Of a stretch of 64,000 bases of DNA, positions 11,873 through 25,370 are shown piece by piece (position 1 is the stretch's first letter; every line of letters starts with the position of its first letter). The DNA comes from Allantophomopsis cytisporea (Eukaryota; Ascomycota; Leotiomycetes; Phacidiales; Phacidiaceae): assembly GCA_024752435.1 (NCBI GenBank), contig CP103025.1, forward strand, positions 2,356,001 through 2,420,000, read 5' to 3'. The position numbers and the translations under genes were made by a program. The notes beneath the pieces are model-generated. The model had not been told where the DNA came from. It ran no database searches and saw nothing but the letters and a program-made list of their open reading frames with translations.

Positions 11873-14292
11873 TGCTTACGATTGCTTCACCGGTGCCATA
11901 GTTAGGCGAAAACCCGCGGCTCGAGACCGGACATTGGAATCAACCAACTAGGCCAAGCAGTCGAAAGTTATTTTGAAAATATATCGCCCTATTTCAATAC
12001 GTATGGGAGCGGTCTGGTCTGGTGTGGCTGGGTGTCTATGCCCACTTGGGAGGATATGAGTAGGATTCTCACTTTCACTTGAATTTCATGATTCGTGACG
12101 AAGATATGTCGCCGTGCTATTGCTTTTACCTCGGATGCATACCATGCATACATACGTCAAAATGTATACTCAATTCATCATTGAGTAGTGTTCCTTCTTC
12201 GTCTGCGTATGAGATTCACGATATCCAAATCATTTTCAGCTTCATAGCTCACTCCTCACTCAAGGCCACGCAAGCACCCAGAAATCTCATTCCAAGACTC
12301 ATCCCTCACATCTCACATCTCGTATCTCACACTCGCTTCCAAGTCGCGAGAACAGCGTAGAGATCCATTCAATGTGCGATTTCCCCAAGTGACACAGGCC
12401 ACGGAGAGGCATCTCCGTGGCGATATACTTTACAGCAAGCGCATATGATAACAGATGTACTGCGTAGAGCAAAGTATGTTACGCTCACACACAGCCTCAG
12501 GTAGTACGCATACTGCGTCTATCAGCTCAAATTTGAAGTTCTGTGCTATTGCATGCCGTGCTTTACGCTGTACTCGTGCTGATTGTCCAACTGTGCGGCG
12601 GAGAGCATATTCCCATATATCTACAATGGGGAGTGCCCGCCGAACAAGCTAGGATGAAGTGTACTGCGTAGGCGTGATATGTATGGTTGAGGGCTGAGTG
12701 GCATTCCGGTGGAGGTATGTAGGGACGGCGGATTGGAGTGGGTGCATTCCTAAGGATTATATCAGAAGTGGCACTTGATTGTGGTGGTTCAGGGCGGTGA
12801 TTGAGCTTGAGGCTTGCGGCACTATTGATGAATGTTCGAGGTAGTAGTGGTGGCGCTCGTACTGCGGTGTGATGGTTGTTATTGAGGTTGGGGTTGATGT
12901 CGTTGGTGATAGAGGATGTGGATTATGGTGAGTTAAGGGGGGGAGTCACGTGGTATGCTTTTGTCGGAGTAGAAGAATATTGAAAGAGATAAGAGTACTG
13001 TAAAATCCGAGAGATTGAGAGATCCAACCCACATTGAGTGGATCGGAGAGTAGCAAGTTGAGGTTGAGGTTGAGGTCGATTTCATGGTAAACACCCGTTC
13101 TGTTTGCTGGCCGTAAACGAGAGCGATGATACGTTGATACGAGGTAAGGCACGATGTTTCGTGATACAATAATAGTCGTGCTACGTGTGCGCAAGTACAT
13201 GCGTTCGTAGCAATGCGTAGGAATGACCACAATACATACATACAGAGATACTGCGTACATACGAAGCATGCATAGTGACAAGTCGCAGCAAGTAGGCAAC
13301 TCGTGTTTGCTCCCGACACCCAAGGTTCAGTGAGTATTCCATGCAAGCCAAGCACATCAAAAAGGTATGCACTGGTGCACGCACTCAATTCCCAACGAAC
13401 ATGTCGTTCTTGGCTCACGGAGATCTCTTGGCTCACAAGATTGACTTGTCATGCGTTTCATCAAGCGGTGGGCAGGTTCGGGTAGGAGGGTATTTACCTT
13501 ACCTGTTGTCAAGCAAGCAAGCAAGCAAGGACACATACAGGAGCAGGCTGCGAGTCGAGGCTGTCGACGCTTTGGTCAATGGCATTGTTGCGGTGAACGG
13601 GACATCGCTGTTTGTTCGTCTGTTCTTTCTCGAAGGACCATGGACTATGCCTGTTCGTCAGCTGACAGGATTGACAGCACAGCTTCTATGACGGCAGATT
13701 GCACTACGTGATTGCGTCTATGCGCGAACTGCTGCGTGTGATTCATTTTATTCGTGTTGTATAGTCAGTCAGTCAGGCACACCTTCTCTTTTCTCAATCG
13801 ATCCGATCTTCTTGCTATGGGCGTCATTGTGTTGAAGCTGAAGATCGAGAGATGTGTTTGTTGATGGTTGTTTCGCGTGTACGATCAATTGACGTCGGCA
13901 TTATCAATTGATTTCTTGCATCGTATCGTATCTCGTAAATTTGAAAATAAGGCTACGTTCAAGCGTAAGAAGGAAATGCTACCGTAGAGATTTGTTTTTC
14001 ATGCACTTCCAAAAATGAATGATGCCAATAGTCTTGGTAAAACAGGTTGAACCCTTGAGACGGGCTGCTCTCCTCGACCATAGATCAAAATAGATGGACT
14101 CCGTATATATGTATGGTGGACTTGGGATGGGGACGGGGGGGGCAGAGACGGCGACGGAGAATATAATTGGAGTGCTCTATGGTAGGGTGCTACGCATGGC
14201 TGAACACACACGTGTGGATGGGAAGCATTGACAGGGGAAGGAGGAAGAGAGCGCAGGCAGAAGAGAAGGACGGATGGTGGTGTACTACTCTC

Positions 14293-14324
14293 ACTCTACT
14301 CTACTCTACTCTACTCTACTCTAC
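14293..14324. repeat. ACTCT pentanucleotide microsatellite
   Basis: About six near-perfect ACTCT units in non-coding DNA. Confidence 0.9.
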
Positions 14325-17300
14325 GGCATATGCATGTATTGCTGTGTAAATTTAGAGCAAGAGTGTGTGTTTGTGGTGGTACTGTGTGGGTAATGTAAGG
14401 TAGTTTGTCGCGGGGGGTACGGTGCGATGTCTGAGGGTGTGAGGTGGGGACGACGGGGAAAGGGATTAACCGAATATGGTTAGAGGGGTGCACCTTATAT
14501 CGAGCATCGAAGTCTGATTTGTGGGTGTAGCGTTCTTAGTCAGGGGAAGAGAAGTCAGGGTTATGGTGATGGGCTGCTGCGGCTGGCACCGACCCAATGA
14601 TTGCCGTGTTCTGGTGATGGTACCTGCCTCTAAATCGCTCAACCCGCTCAAAGAGGAACACAAAAAACTCTCCGACCAACTAACTGTGTGAGTGTTCACC
14701 ACCCCCCATGGTCTATCAATCCATCCCCCTGCCAACATCTTCATCGCCAAGAATGCTTGCACCTTCAAGACTTTGATATGCGCGTTCATCGCCAGACAGA
14801 TGGAGTCAGATACGCCAGATAAAGTATCATGAGAAACCATGATAGATATCGTGACTGTGCAAAAATAGTCTTGCACCGTCGTCAGGAGTCAATTCCAGAC
14901 ATACATCTCAGCAAAATGCTCATTGTATGAGTATGGCTCTCTGCGCCAAGTAACATAAATCCACTCCGTCCCTTGGCTGCGGATATGATTTATGACCTTT
15001 TCAACGATGGCCGATCTGTTCTCAACGATTGATTGATGTGCACTTCGTTATCAGCGCCTTTCTTCGAGAATGTCCATATCAATGGATCATCCCTTCCCCA
15101 TCGCCCCTCTGCCCCGCCCTCTCCTCACTCAAAGAACTATCTTCCACGTATTTCATGCACATCATCATACCGCTTGAATATACGTGTGCCAAACAGCAGC
15201 AATGCAATAGACGCATAGTGCAGTCTTCTAGCCCGAGCTCTAAGTTGTGTAGATAATGTATCTACATCTATTTACATACATAACATGTAAGGTAGGTAGG
15301 TATATATGTATGTATATACGATGATACGTACACAATAGACGCATCTCTGCAAAGTGCGATTGTCTTTGTATCTATTGTACCTACGTAGGACAATGGATAT
15401 CTTACCCTTGTTCTCTGCTCTTTTGCATCTGGTAAGGCTGGTATTGATATCAAAGTCACAACGATGAGGCGCCTCACGGCAACCTCTTTCCATTCTTCCA
15501 ACGTATCAATCACCAGCAACTACTGTATCTCCAGTTATTCCCAGCTGCAACCATAGAATAGTTCCTTCTCTTCTTCGTGCTCGTGCTTGCTCGTATAGTG
15601 GTGTCGATCGTCATAATGCAATAAATCCCCAGTCTATCTCGACATAAGCTTCACCCACGGCATTCCCTTCCCGATTGTAACCAGCTCCTCCAATACACCC
15701 CAGATATCCAGAAGATACCTACGCACATCTTCTTACAATATACCTTACTTCGTTCGTGACCTGGACCCCCAAGTCATCATCATTTCTCCGTCCCTCTCAT
15801 CCCTCATTCTCATTTCCATTTCTCTCTCGAAGATCGTCGACAAAGTCCTCAAGAATACGATTTAGATCACCCCCTACAACCGGCTCACAGTGTCTTTCCC
15901 ACCCACTCCAGATTGACCTTCTTTCTACTCCATATCGAAAAGCTTCATCCAAGAATCCACATCATCTTCACACTTCGAATCTCCACGACCTACGACGCCT
16001 ATGACCTTCTCCAGTCCCTTATCCAATTCGTAAGTAGTACCATAGGCAAACCAAACCGCCCCCCCCCAACGCCTAGACCGGCTCTCTGCAATTACAACTT
16101 GTCCCACCATTCTCAATTCCACCAAAGCGGAAACCAGGTTTCTAGTCGGGTGCCAAGCTCTACAAGCTGGCTCTCTCTCTACAGAAGAAAAGGAACAAGC
16201 CGTTCTGCTTCTTTCTCCGAACACCCCCCCTTCAAGGACGGACATCAAATAGCTGACGACGCTGGTCATCGCCACTTTTGACGCTCCCGTGCACTGAGCT
16301 TAGGCAGGTCTGATTTGGGATCCACTATTATCACCTGTGGACGCGCATCGCAGAAAAGCAAAATTACCTTCCCGGGAGAGAAAGAAGACCTTCTTCCAGG
16401 CAAAGTGGATGAGAGAGTTCGGGTTTCATATCGAGAGAGAGAACAGAACTACGTACTACGACTACGTTACTACGTAACTCCATTTCCGGGGGACTGGCGC
16501 CATCGATTTTTCCAATCCACTTTCTAAATCTCTGTGGGATCTTATTTTCTTCTTCTGCTTCTGTTGTGTCTTTCTAAACGACTAAAGAAGGTTACGACGA
16601 CGTTAAACGTGGACAGTGATCCGGTATCACTAAGCAATTGTTCGTTGGAAGATAGATTCCGCTCTCTGGGAGAAGACGAAGATAACGAAGAAGTGATTTT
16701 TTCCCCTCCATTACCAAAAGAAAACTCGGTGCTTGCACCTTCGAGTAGATTTGACAATTCAAGCGGGAAAGGCCTTGGACAGGTTCTGGAGCTTCCTCGT
16801 CGTGTATTTTGTTGGTTGCGCGGTTGACCACCACTCACTGTGAGTTGTTATGTTTTGCATTTCAATTGTTTTCTTTCGCTTCCCTCTGCGCCCTCGCTGC
16901 TATTTGTCCGTTGGTGTCCTGTATGTTTACATGCTCTGGTTGTCCACACACCCACACATACATACCTACCATCGCGGCACACTCTCTCTCTCTCCCTCTC
17001 TCCCTTGGAATGGGCCTTTAAGCGCACACTTTGGACACTTATGTGCACTATAGGCGATGGAGCATTTCCCAGTCGGGGAAAATCCAGCGACCAGGCTTGG
17101 GGCGTGAAATGAGTGGTGTGCTGGGTGGTGTGTGTAATTTGCCGTGTAATTTGAGAGCTTGTCCTATGTTGGATGAATGGATGTGTTTGATGCACACATC
17201 TTTCCAGTCAAAGAGAGTGCTCTGACTGTCTCTGGGTATTGCTGTGCACGTACTTGATCACATTGCTTCACTCTTCTATTTGCTCCTCCTTGACTACCAC

Positions 17301-18817
17301 ACTCTTTGATAGTGCAGAGTTGTGGTGATTGATGGCGGCGATAGGATGATATTACTTATCATTTTATCATTGTGGGAGTCAGTGGGTGATAAAGGGAGCA
17401 AGCAGATGGTGGAGAGTGAGTTGAGTGAGCACTGAATGATCAGGACTCACGAGACAGGAAAACCACAGTCGTTCATGTCCATGAGGGAGGCTGTTCACGA
17501 GCATGATCATATCAATCATCCATTATCATCTTATCATCGCTATGATCATGATCATGACCATCCTCATTGATGCCCTGGTCTTGTGCACTTTGCAGCATTA
17601 AGCACATCCAGTCAAGTTGAGAATATCCGACGAGTCTCAGTGGGGGAGTTAGTGGCTGTGAACTCACACCTTCAGTGGTCCTTGCTCCGTGGGTTAGTGG
17701 ACGACGATGTCTATGCGTGGCGTGTCCAGACCTTAACAAGGCCCTATCGTCTCTGCTTGATACTTTCTAAAAATGCTCAGAGTCAGAGTCAGAGTCACAG
17801 TCACATCGACATAGGGACTCGGTTGCCCCGTGTGGACTGTGGTGGTTTTACTACGGTGCTGTGATACGATGGTACTCTACTATGGTATTCTACTCTGCTA
17901 CTCTCCTGCACTCACACCATCCATCACAATCCCCTTGGCTCACATATCAATATCTTATGGCCTCAGGCATGCACAACGCTTCGCAGCATCCCAGCCCACC
18001 CTGTGCACAAACAACAGCACCACACACTCCCAATTCCGCTAATCATACTCCCCTGACCCCTGCTCCTCCTCTCATCCCTGCAACCCTGGCCATATCCCCT
18101 GCAATTCTCATTTCACTGCGGTCGCTTCGCGCAAGCAATCCAAATTACAAGCACGCGCCCTCATCACTCAATTGTCCACTCTCCTCCTTTCACTCCACCT
18201 CTTCCATAGTAATAATACCACCATTCTCTCGGATTTCCCTTGCGTTCTTTCACCACGATTCCTTCCGACCAGAGAGCCTGCAAATCTCTCTATCACACTC
18301 ATTTGGAACATCAAACTTAACGTCGAAAAAGATTCAACAGTTCAGTATCTCTCAATCATCACCGTCGCTCACTTCGCCGTCGACAAGTGAACGCATATCG
18401 GAATCCAAAAAGCCCGAATAGCCAACGTACGTCGATGAATCCTACTCCACTCCCCTAGCACGTACCCACTACATACACAATCGCACTGTCACAATCCTTC
18501 CGACCTGTGTGTGAACCAAGTCCAGCTGGGTCGGTGCGAGATCAATCAAAATAGATTGTCTCTTATTTATAACTCACTCCTCTCGTCGATGCAATTGAAC
18601 GCGCCTGTTCATAGACATACACCTTCATTGTTGTCGTCGTTCTTTTTCACATTCGCTTCATAATTAACGGTAATGCTAATATTCACATTCGCATAGCATA
18701 CAGCGCTTTCGAAGAGACACTCACTTTCGTTGAATATCGATCTCAAGATATCCTTCCAACCTAAAGACTACAAGTCCTTTTTATTAGAATTCAACCCACG
18801 AATTGTTCTTCTTCACA

Positions 18818-20267
18818 ATGAAGTTCTCCACCGTTGCCCTCACCTTGGGCGCTGCGACCTTGGCTGTCGCACAACCAGCCCACCAGCACCAGCACCTTCA
18901 CGCCAAACGCGGTTCCCCAGTTGAAATTCGCGCCGCATCTGTCGTCGAGGTTGTTGATGGCCCAACCGCTACCGTTTACGTCATGAACGGACAGGTCCTC
19001 TCCGCTGAAGAGGTCGAGGCTGGACTTGCTTCTGGTAGATTCGTCATTGTCGGCGATGAGCTTTCCACCCCAACCTCCACCGCAGCTCCATCGACCACCG
19101 CAGCTCCAACTTCCTCCTCTTCCACCTATGTAGCGCCAAGCTCTTCCTCCTCCTCCTCCTCCTCAGCGGCTGCTACCACCTCCATCGAGGCCGCCGCTTT
19201 CTTCGCTGTCTCCTCATCCTCATCCTCCGCCTACAGCTCCAGTTCGTCTTCCTCGACCTACGTCGCTCCAAGCAGCAGCTCTACCGCCTACAGCTCTAGC
19301 TCCACCAGCGTCTACAGCTCCTCAACTGCTTACAGCTCCGCTTCCAGCACCTCTTCCTCTTCCAGCAGCGGAGCTACTGGTATCTCTGCGGATTTCCCAA
19401 GCGGCGAGATCTCCTGCTCCACATTCCCAAGTGATTACGGAGCCGTTTATGTTGACTGGCTCGGTCTTGATGGATGGACTGGTATCCAGAGCACCCCATC
19501 TTACAGTCTCCTTGATACTGTTATCTCCGAAATTGTTACCCTCGTCTCTGGAGAATCCTGCACTGAGAACTCTTTCTGCTCCTACGCCTGCCCAGCTGGT
19601 TACCAGAAATCTCAATGGCCATCTGCTCAGGGATCCACTGGCGAATCCATTGGTGGCCTCTACTGTAACTCCGATGGAAAGCTCGAGCTCTCAAACAGTG
19701 ACTTCTCCACTCTTTGTATTGAGGGAACTGGAGGTATCACCGTTGTTAACAACCTCAGCGAGGATGTCGCTGTTTGCAGAACTGATTACCCAGGTACTGA
19801 GTCCGAGACTGTTCCGCTCAGCGCCACTGCTGGTTCTACTGTCGACTTGACCTGCCCAGATGCTTCCAACTACTACAAGTGGGAGGGATCCTTCACCTCT
19901 GCTCAATACTACGTCAACCCAGCTGGCGCTAGCACCGAGGAGGCCTGTCAATGGGGATCCTCCGGAACCAACATGGGCAACTGGGCTCCTCTCAACTTTG
20001 GTGTCGGAAAGGATGAATACGGTATCACCTACCTCTCCTTGATTCCAAACTCCCCAACCAACACAGACGGTGTTCTTGACTTCGAGGTCTCCATTACTGG
20101 TGACACTTCCGGAACTTGCAAGTACATTTCTGGTACCTACTACACTGATAGCTCTTCCTCTACTTCCGGTTGCACTGTAAGTTATATCTCCCAAAGTCTC
20201 GTGACCAGAACTAACGAATTTTTAGGTTACTTGCTCTGGATCTTGCGCCTACGAGTTCAGCTCATAG
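18818..20267 (+). CDS. sun1: SUN-family secreted cell-wall protein (GH132)
   Basis: Exons are 18818-20176 and 20226-20267 (466 residues). The 49-nt intron has GTAAGT, branch site ACTAACG and TTTTTAG. SUN proteins (Sun4, Uth1, Sim1, Nca3 of yeast) act on beta-glucan at septa and the wall. Residues 1-18 form a signal peptide (MKFSTVALTLGAATLAVAQ), followed by a His/Gln-rich stretch and a KR site (about residues 30-31) suited to Kex2 processing. Residues ~85-190 are a Ser/Thr-rich linker, likely O-mannosylated. The SUN domain runs from about residue 190 to the end, with the family spacing of cysteines and an LDGWTGIQ-type motif. The last exon supplies VTCSGSCAYEF. The ATG follows CACA in good context; an in-frame non-ATG codon 15 nt upstream was not used. 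Botrytis has a related gene, Bcsun1; the symbol is by similarity. Confidence 0.92.
19142..19372. repeat. Ser-coding low-complexity tract in the SUN gene
   Basis: Runs of TCC/TCT/AGC encode serine blocks interrupted by STYVAPSSS-like units that recur at least twice. It stays in frame and forms the extracellular linker. Confidence 0.8.
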
Positions 20268-22778
20268 ATGTGTGTGGTAGCTAGTCAGCTACGGGGTGGG
20301 AGTTTGTGCTGTATTCATTGTGTCGTCGCTTTCTAACAACGATGATACCCTTCTTGTCCGTTTATTCACCCTGCCGGAATTTCTGCATTTTCGTTATGAT
20401 TCGACTTCCCCTGTACATTTTATGTCGAATCTTTTCGTGAAACCATTCGAGATAGTATATTGGAAACACGTTCCCCACGCCAATGTATCAATTCTCTGGG
20501 CCTTATCTGGATCACTCTTTCTCGGCTTTTGATCCATGCAGAGAACAAAATACACCCTAATTCAATTCGCAAAAATTCCGACCATACCTTTGAATTCCTC
20601 CTTTTCCTTTGTACCCTTTTTCAATGTTAATGTATGTTATTTCGGAGGGTTCTTTTGGCTCTACCGCATTTTAAGTAGAAAGCTTTCAAAGACGAGAGAA
20701 ACTTGTTTGCAGTGGAAAGGAGGAAGTTGAGGGGAAGTGAGAGAAGTTGTGGATATGGAATGGTTTGGTGGATTGTACCTGCATGGAAAGAAAAAAAGAA
20801 AAGAAAATCACCTTTTTTTTTATGGTCTTTGTTTGTTATGTCTTCTGATGTCTTGTCTTGTCTCGGTCCGTATATTTTCGTCCGGGCCGCGACACATACG
20901 CACATACCACATCTTTGCTTTTAACTGAATTCGTTCGATTCCATAGCTCCAAAGGAGATTTGTTTGAGACAAGCTCTGAGTTCTTCTGACTTGAGATGGA
21001 GCACTGGTACTTGTTGCAAGCGCGGAGCGGAGGTTTGATGTGGAGGATGTGAGGATTGGTGGCTGGGGGTTTTGTGGGAGGGTTCGCAGGCTGTACTCTC
21101 TTCTCTATCTCTCTTCCTCTTCTTCATTCATCCTTCTCCTATGTCTCGCCCGGATTTGCATTTCTTTATGCATTGCATAAACCTTACATTTGCACTTGCA
21201 CTTGTGCTTGTGCTCATGCCTGTGCGCAGAGCACACTACGCTGGTCTGGTCTCTGTGTGCTTGGTTAGTTTCTTGCTTGTGGCTGATTGCGGTTGTATTT
21301 ATTCTTTGAGAATGAAAGACATGGCTTTGCCTTTTACTTGTTACCTTCTCTTCTGTTTATTATGGCTTGTGGTTGTCATTGTTGTTGTGAAGGTTGCTTG
21401 CTGCATGAGAGGTGGAGAGGATATGCAGGTGTATAGGGATGGCTAGGGGTAGTGGGTGGGTGGTATATTTGCTGTCGCGATTGGTGTTCTTCGTGCTGTG
21501 GGTTGCTGGCTCGCTGGTCTTTGATCGGTGGCTGTAGTCTATGGAATACTTTTCTTCATGCTTTTCGGGGCTGTGAGGGTTTGTAAGGGGGTTGTGATGT
21601 GATCTGATGCGATGTACATAATGTGATATCATGCACTTGGTAAGATAAACTTCACTCTGCTTCGTTATCGTCTATCCCCATCTTCAACTTCTATCCTCCT
21701 GCCATCGCCATATGTTGTTGCCAACTCTGTTGTCGTCCGCGTCAATAAGCAGTGCCTCTTGGTAATCTTTGACCTCGATCTGATTCAAGCTGCTCCTGGA
21801 ATGAACTTGTACCAGTGCTGATCTGTCAGTCAATTGAGAAAGCACGCTGGTGCTATCCTGACGCTTTATACCTTCAAGGTATGCCAAGTATTCGATAAAC
21901 CTCTCGATCCGACAACTGTCGTCGTTCCATATCAACATCATCCGTCTTCTTTTGCCGTTGTGTATTTTACTGCCTTCTAGTCATGATGGTCTATGGAAAT
22001 ACAACCCTACAACCATGGCGTTCGCTATATCGCTATGCTAAGCTACTATATAACTGTAAATTTGCTCTGTTTCTGGCAGAATTTGTGGAATTGGGATGGT
22101 TCATTGTACTTGACGGCTCTTGCTGCATAAAGGCGTGGAAATATTTGAGGAATATGAGAAGTTATGGTGTAAAAAAAGTCTTATAGAAAAAAGCTACCGA
22201 AGCGCGATGATATCTTCAAAGGAATTGTGTTTGCCGCTGATCATCATGTAATTCAAGAGGCGTTTGAACGAGTACAGCTCCAGCTGCAGCTTTCTGTTTA
22301 GACGTTGTCGTCGCTAGAATCCACATTGATGCTGAAGACTGTGACGTCACTAGATGTGGGTTTGCATCTTGCTGTGCTGACATTTCATCTGTGTTCATTG
22401 AGATATAGAATAAGGTTATATTAGAATAATTGAAGAGAGTTAATTTTGATTTATACTATACTTGGGATAAAATTGGACCTCATATGCAGGTCGGATTATT
22501 GTGTGGAGATGTGGGGGTGCATGGACGAGAAGGATCTGAGCGAGGATGAGGTTGAACAATAAACTGTCTACGGGAACCGTCACCTGATATCGACACCAAC
22601 TACACCACAAACGTCAAAATAAGCATTGAAATCCAGCAATTTACCCACTACGGGACCAACCTTCTACAATCCAGAAACTAAATCACGATATCTCCACGTG
22701 AACAACCACCCAAAACCAAACACCCGCCTACCGGGTCAGACTCTACCATACATCGCCATCCAAGGCACTATCCCCAAA
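20268..22778. other. 2.5-kb intergenic region between SUN gene and helicase
   Basis: It starts with the presumed 3' UTR of the SUN gene (T-rich). No supported gene follows. An 85-codon minus-strand frame near 21684-21941 has mixed composition, but nothing in it is recognisable. Confidence 0.45.
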
Positions 22779-25370
22779 ATGCCTGCTCCCCAATCCCCCA
22801 CCGCCTTCGCAACCTCCCAACTCGCTCTTCTGGCCACTGAGCTCGAAACCGAGGTTGCCTCCACAAGCACGCTCATCCAAGGCTCGTCACCTTCTGCCCT
22901 ACAACGTGCCGGCGTAGCCCTCACAAACCTCACCATCCTGAACCTGCGCACCGGCCTGGGCGGCAAGACGGTTCTAGAATTAGGGCTCGATTCTGCTGTT
23001 AAGAGCGAGGGGGACGATCTGCCTGAGCATGGCCTTCGGTCTGGTGATTTGGTTGCCGTGAGGGTTTTGGGGGCCAGTAGTAAGGGGAAGAAGAAGAAGG
23101 AGAAGGATGATGAGGGTGAGGGCGACGGGGATTGTAATGGGGTTGTTACGAGGGTGGGTCGGGAGAAGATTTCTGTGGCGCTCGATGGCGAGGTGGTTCC
23201 TGAAGGGAGGATTTGGATTGTTAAATTGGCGGATGAGGTTACGTTTAAGCGGTATGTGATTGAGATGTCATGTCTTTTTGTTTTCCATTTCCTACTCTCT
23301 TCCTTATCTCGTTTTTGTGGTTCTGGATTGGTAGTGTTTTCGGAGAATGGTGACTGATGGGTTCCTTGTTGTAGTATGAATCAGGTCATGACACGCATGA
23401 TGAAGATGAGTGAGGGAGAGCAGTCAAATTTTCTACGAGTCATGTTTGGTTTATCAAGTATATCACCTCCAGAGGAACTTCCAGGAATAGAATGGATAGA
23501 CGAGAGCTTGAACGACAGCCAAAAAGATGCTATTCGCTTTGCACTGGGAAGTAGGGAGGTAGCGTTGATCCATGGTCCACCAGGTGTAAGTATTTGATAA
23601 TCTCCTTTATCTCCTGGAATTTGAAGCTGACCTTTTAGACGGGTAAAACACACACACTCATCGAACTCATTCTCCAATTTCTCAAACAAAAGAAAAGAAT
23701 CCTGGTCTGCGGTCCCTCAAATATCTCTGTCGACAATATTGTGGAACGTCTCTCACCCCACAAAATCCCAATCGTACGCCTTGGTCATCCAGCACGTCTT
23801 CTCCCTTCAGTCTTAAACCATTCTCTGGATGTTCTCACTACCACCTCTGATGCTGCAGCTATCGTGCGCGATATCAGGAAGGAAATGGATGCCAAGCAGG
23901 CTAGCATCCGCAAGACTAAAAGCGGAAGAGAGAGGAAGGGTATCTATGGAGAACTAAAGGAGCTACGAAAAGAATTCAGAGAGCGTGAGAAGAAAGTCGT
24001 GAGTGAGTTGGTCAGGGGCTGCAAAGTCGTACTTGCTACCCTACATGGAGCCGGAGGCTACCAGTTGAAAGAAGAGAATTTCGATGTCGTTATCATAGAT
24101 GAGGCTAGTCAGGCGCTTGAGGCACAGTGCTGGGTTGCTTTACTCAATGCTCAGAAGGTGGTACTGGCTGGCGATCATCTACAATTGCCACCTACCATTA
24201 AAAGTCTGAATTCTAAATCTAAGGTCAAGAAGACCGAGGTAGAGAAAGGCATGACGTTGGAGACTACACTTTTCGATAGGCTGTTGGCATTGCATGGCAG
24301 TAGTATCAAGAGGATGTTGACGACACAATACCGCATGCACGAGAAGATAATGAGGTTCCCCTCAGATGAACTCTATGAGGGAAAACTGGTGGCTTATGAG
24401 GGTGTAGCACAAAGATTGCTGAAAGACCTACCAGGCGTTTCCGAGTCTGATGACACGAATGAATGTCTAGTATTCTGGGACACACAAGGTGGAGACTTCC
24501 CCGAGAAGAGCGAGGAAGAGGAGATTGGCAAGAGGAAGGGAATTGTTGCCGGTGAAAGTAAGTGCAATGAGATGGAAGCGGCATTGGTGAAGAAACAAGT
24601 CAGAGACCTGGTCGAAGCCGGTGTCAAGCCCGAGGATATCGCAGTTGTGACCCCTTATAATGCCCAGGTATGTTACGCCATCATCCCCTAGCAGGTCCTC
24701 TGACGACAATCACGCCTTGGCTGACATTTCTCTCAGCTGGCTCTCATGTCGCACTCCCTCAAAGAGAAATTCCCAGGCATTGAACTGGGCAGTGTAGACG
24801 GTTTCCAAGGACGCGAAAAAGAAGCCATTATTGTTAGTCTCGTGCGCAGCAATGCTGAACATGAGGTTGGTTTCTTGGGTGAGAAGAGGCGTCTCAACGG
24901 TACGTCACATCTCCCGAGCAAGTGGTTTTACTTTCATTCATCTTCTGTTTGCACGTTCCGACCCTCTGGTACAAAACTCAGATGCAGTGAAGGGCGTCGT
25001 GCTTTGAAGAATGTTGCGGAGAAGCTTGCTTTGTACCGCGTCTTCTAACATTTCTCTAGTTGCCATGACGAGGCCAAAGCGCTTCCTAGCCATCATCGGA
25101 GATTCCGAGACTGTTGCGAGGTGAGTTTTGAACATGACCATTTCCCCCATCAGTCCTCTGTGATTCTGCACATTCTCTTTACCTTCGCCACGATATGCTG
25201 TCTCCTCGCATTATTCATGCCTCCCCGCCTTTCATGGTATTCTGTGCATAACATAGATAGCTGACAATATCGACTAAAGAGGTAGTCCCTTCCTAAAGCG
25301 ATGGATGGCCTTCCTAGAGGACCAGGCAGATCTTAGATTCCCAGATATAGCCATGCTTAATGACGAATAG
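22779..25370 (+). CDS. hcs1: Hcs1/SMUBP-2-like SF1 helicase (Pol alpha-associated helicase A)
   Basis: This is an Upf1-like superfamily 1B 5'-3' helicase of the Hcs1/IGHMBP2 group, linked in yeast to DNA polymerase alpha. Six exons: 22779-23251, 23375-23585, 23639-24667, 24737-24899, 25060-25120, 25280-25370 (675 residues; yeast Hcs1 is of similar size). All joins keep frame. Motifs in order: Walker A GPPGTGKTHT at ~225-234, split by an intron between GPPG and TGKT; VCGPSNISVDNI (Ia); VVIIDEASQALEAQ (~378-391, motif II); GDHLQLPPT (~406, III); LTTQYRMH (~456, IV); SVDGFQGREKEAI (~590, V); VAMTRPKR (~626, VI). A Lys/Glu-rich insert lies near residues 105-120 in the N-terminal OB-like part. The ATG at 22779 gives the usual MPAPQ-type start; the frame is open further upstream but without an ATG. 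Confidence 0.93.

Larger units (their letters stand above)
9518..18817. other. 9.3-kb gene-free region upstream of the SUN gene
   Basis: No open frame here has coding character I can defend; long frames such as those near 15.9-16.3 and 17.9-18.4 kb are low-complexity. The first 2 kb is AT-rich and contains a diverged tandem duplication. The rest has ordinary composition with many short repeats: poly-A (11712-11732), GAGGTT (13057-13078), AAGC (13505-13525), ACTCT (14293-14324), CT (16979-17005) and CAGAGT (17772-17806). The last ~700 bp before the SUN start is pyrimidine-rich and is probably its promoter and 5' leader. Confidence 0.5.

Noticed and set aside
12933..13436. 167-codon minus-strand frame
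   Set aside because: Overlaps competing frames of similar length on the same strand, contains repeat-coded Ser/Thr, and has no homology I recognise.
17861..18421. 186-codon plus-strand frame upstream of the SUN gene
   Set aside because: Pyrimidine-rich leader-like DNA giving Ser/His/Pro runs; no recognisable domain.
21684..21941. 85-codon minus-strand frame (ERFIEYLAYLEGIKRQ...)
   Set aside because: Composition is protein-like, but no family, no intron support and no second exon; left as unproven.
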